From Akkermansiaceae bacterium (lineage in GTDB: Bacteria > Verrucomicrobiota > Verrucomicrobiia > Verrucomicrobiales > Akkermansiaceae): DNA of 40,697 nt. Of this stretch, positions 38,586 to 40,697 are shown piece after piece. Both the position numbers and the translations under genes were made by a program. How positions within the stretch are numbered: position 1 is the stretch's first letter; the number at the start of each line of letters is the position of its first letter. The notes below the pieces were generated by a model, which searched no databases, was not told where the DNA came from, and saw only the letters and a program-made list of their open reading frames with translations. Where the stretch lies: the NCBI GenBank assembly GCA_903930425.1, contig CAIYYV010000043.1, positions 1 to 40,697 of the forward strand, read 5' to 3'.

Positions 38586-38897
38586 TTATTTCTTGAAGGC
38601 GCGGACGTATTTGACTTGTGCCGCCGCTTCTTCAGCCGTGATTTTATCCTTGTAGCCTTTCATCTTTTCCTTGCCTTCAAGGATCACCTTGAGGGCTTCG
38701 GCATCGGTGAACTCGGCCTGCGCCTTGGCATCCGTGTAATCTTTCACCTTGTTTTTCTTGCCCATGACTGTGTTGCCGGTGCCGTCCTTGGCATGGCATG
38801 AAGCACAGTTCTTGGCATACACTTCAGCAGCATCGCCGAAGGCCAACGGGGCGGCCAACAGGAGCGCGATCGAGACAAATGACATTTTCATTTTCAT
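38586..38897 (-). CDS. Small periplasmic c-type cytochrome (single haem)
   Basis: Signal peptide MKMKMSFVSIALLLAAPLAFG; AEVYAKNCASCHAKDGTGNTVMGKK; MKGYKDKITAEEAAAQVKYVRAF. Confidence 0.93.
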   Translation of the reverse strand: MKMKMSFVSIALLLAAPLAFGDAAEVYAKNCASCHAKDGTGNTVMGKKNKVKDYTDAKAQAEFTDAEALKVILEGKEKMKGYKDKITAEEAAAQVKYVRAFKK

Positions 38898-38951
38898 GGT
38901 GGTGGGGATGGGGGTTGATTTGCAGAAAAACTGCCACAAGGATTTGCCAGA

Positions 38952-40697
38952 TCAGAAACGGATTTGCAAGCCCGTTGAGATCATGTGCGCCTCGAAGTCA
39001 TTGTAGCCGCCGGTTTGGTCCGGGTTGTCGGTGTTGCTGCTCATGTATGCATAGCGCAAGTTCCAGACCATGTTGGGGGTGATCATGCGCCTAAGGGTCA
39101 AACTGGCAGTATACTCGTCGGTGTTCATGCCGTAGCCAACGCCACCGGCTCTCGGAATGGCACTGTAATTATTGGCACCGTAATAGGTGAAGCAGCCGGT
39201 AAGATCGGTTTTGTCGTCAATCGCGTAGCCGGCGGTCAAACTGCCGGTAAAGTAGTCATTCTCCGAGTCGGCAATACTCTCCGGGCCGTAAAGATCGGCC
39301 GGGGTGTCGGTTTCAGCAATCACATAACTCGCACTGGCTTGAACATAGGCCCGGTTGCATGGCATCCATGTCACACTCTCACTCAAGATATGGCTGGTGA
39401 TTTCGGCGCTGTCGATCTCTTGGGTGATTGGAGTCACGACTGGCGTTCCAGGGGTAAATTGCAAGGCCTGATTCTCGACGGTCGTCTTTTGGTAATCATA
39501 ACGAGTGACGAGGGTGAGATTGGGTAAAGCACGCCATGTCAGGCGGACATTCATGTCATCCGTGCTGAAGTCGTTGCTCTTCAACTGGCCGTCGAAAGCA
39601 TTCGATGCGGCAGGCGCATAGCTATTATCGTAGTCTTGGTTGTAGTCGCGATGGTAATATTGAGTGGACAGGCTGAGTCCCTGCATGGGATACCAATTGG
39701 CACCCATCACGTATTTTTCCTGCGTGATATCCGAGGCCTGCACACGAATACTGCCGTCACTGACGCCGAGGAGCGTGTAGGTTCCGTCGTCCTGAGTGAA
39801 CTCGGCTTTAGAATAGAGCACTAGGTTTTCCAATCCGGTGTAACGCACTTCGATCTGCTCGGCCAAATGGTCAATACTGGTATCATTGGAATTCACTGCA
39901 TGTGTATCCATGTCGCTATTCTCCCATGAGGCGCTGAACGATGGGACTATCACCAAGGAGTCGATTGGATTCCACCAGAAGTTGGCATTGGCCGAGTGAA
40001 TGGAAGTCTGACCACCGCCTAAATATTGGGTCGTGGTATCAGCGGGTGCGTTCGTGACGGTCCTGTTGGAGCTGCCGTCGATTTCGGTATCCATCGAAGT
40101 GTAGGAATACGCGAAGCTCAGGAGCATCCGTTCGCTGAGATTGGTTTGGCTGAAGATGTGCGCATTGAACAAATCGGCATCATATGCACTGTTTTCGGTG
40201 TAGGTGCGAGAACTGACAGGGAGGGCGCGATCAGGATCACGGCGTATGGTCAGGGAATCATCATTGCGCACGGATTCATAGATCAGCCCCAAGCCGAGAT
40301 CGGTGTTGCCCAGAGTGTGCGTGATATCGAGGTTGAAGGTGTCACGCTGCTCGTCAATGGCATTGAGCGTCGGGACGATTTCATAGCGAGAAGCACCAAT
40401 GGTATATCCACCCCACAGGGTGGAATCCTTGTTGCCCTCGCGCCAACCGTGGGTGTAACGGAAGGTGATTTCCGGGAGTTTTTCCATGCGCAGACCGGCT
40501 TCAAAATAAAGCTCCCCGCGGTCGAGGGACAGTTCGTCGTTCCCATCGAGCGGAATCCAAGCGGCGGGCGTGCCCGGCAGGTAGCCGCCGGAGCCATCAT
40601 ACCACGTGCGATATTCCTTGTAGCCGGCCTTGACGTAGCCGACATCGGCTTTGGTGAGGTTGAGATTGAACTCGTAGTCTTCCATGCCAGGTAAGGC
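38952..40697 (-). CDS. MtrB/PioB-like (GSU2204-like) outer-membrane beta-barrel; 5' end lies beyond the window
   Basis: Alternating amphipathic strands with Tyr/Trp/Thr richness, C-terminal IRF ending (MISTGLQIRF); frame stays open past 40685 (ALPGMEDYEFNL). Confidence 0.7.
   Translation of the reverse strand, partial: ALPGMEDYEFNLNLTKADVGYVKAGYKEYRTWYDGSGGYLPGTPAAWIPLDGNDELSLDRGELYFEAGLRMEKLPEITFRYTHGWREGNKDSTLWGGYTIGASRYEIVPTLNAIDEQRDTFNLDITHTLGNTDLGLGLIYESVRNDDSLTIRRDPDRALPVSSRTYTENSAYDADLFNAHIFSQTNLSERMLLSFAYSYTSMDTEIDGSSNRTVTNAPADTTTQYLGGGQTSIHSANANFWWNPIDSLVIVPSFSASWENSDMDTHAVNSNDTSIDHLAEQIEVRYTGLENLVLYSKAEFTQDDGTYTLLGVSDGSIRVQASDITQEKYVMGANWYPMQGLSLSTQYYHRDYNQDYDNSYAPAASNAFDGQLKSNDFSTDDMNVRLTWRALPNLTLVTRYDYQKTTVENQALQFTPGTPVVTPITQEIDSAEITSHILSESVTWMPCNRAYVQASASYVIAETDTPADLYGPESIADSENDYFTGSLTAGYAIDDKTDLTGCFTYYGANNYSAIPRAGGVGYGMNTDEYTASLTLRRMITPNMVWNLRYAYMSSNTDNPDQTGGYNDFEAHMISTGLQIRF

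Overview
GC-rich bacterial chromosomal window, probably Verrucomicrobia-like judging from gene content (inference, no taxonomic search was possible). Most of it is ordinary housekeeping sequence: serA, menC-menE-menA, kbl, argG, rnpB, an MsbA-like ABC transporter, rpe, tadA, infA, a CinA/PncC-type amidase and lpxA. Regions worth a second look: (1) the right end (about 32.6-40.7 kb, minus strand) holds an MtrB/PioB-like outer-membrane barrel (cut by the window edge), a small c-type cytochrome, a 7-haem NapC/NirT-family (ImcH-like) membrane cytochrome, an unfamiliar duplicated-domain lipoprotein and ResB/CcsA cytochrome c maturation proteins, a candidate trans-envelope electron-transfer locus; (2) a LRR-Roc-COR (Roco) GTPase with a divergent G4 motif next to rnpB; (3) a VapBC-like module inside an intergenic repeat cluster, flanked by a perfect 32-bp direct repeat and several copies of a degenerate palindromic element; (4) an L-arabinose-type locus (AraC regulator, isomerase-like protein, GH127/DUF1680); (5) a strong preference for the word GTTAG/CTAAC across the whole window, largely independent of strand, reading frame and coding status. 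All calls are from reading the sequence and the supplied ORFs; no searches were run.
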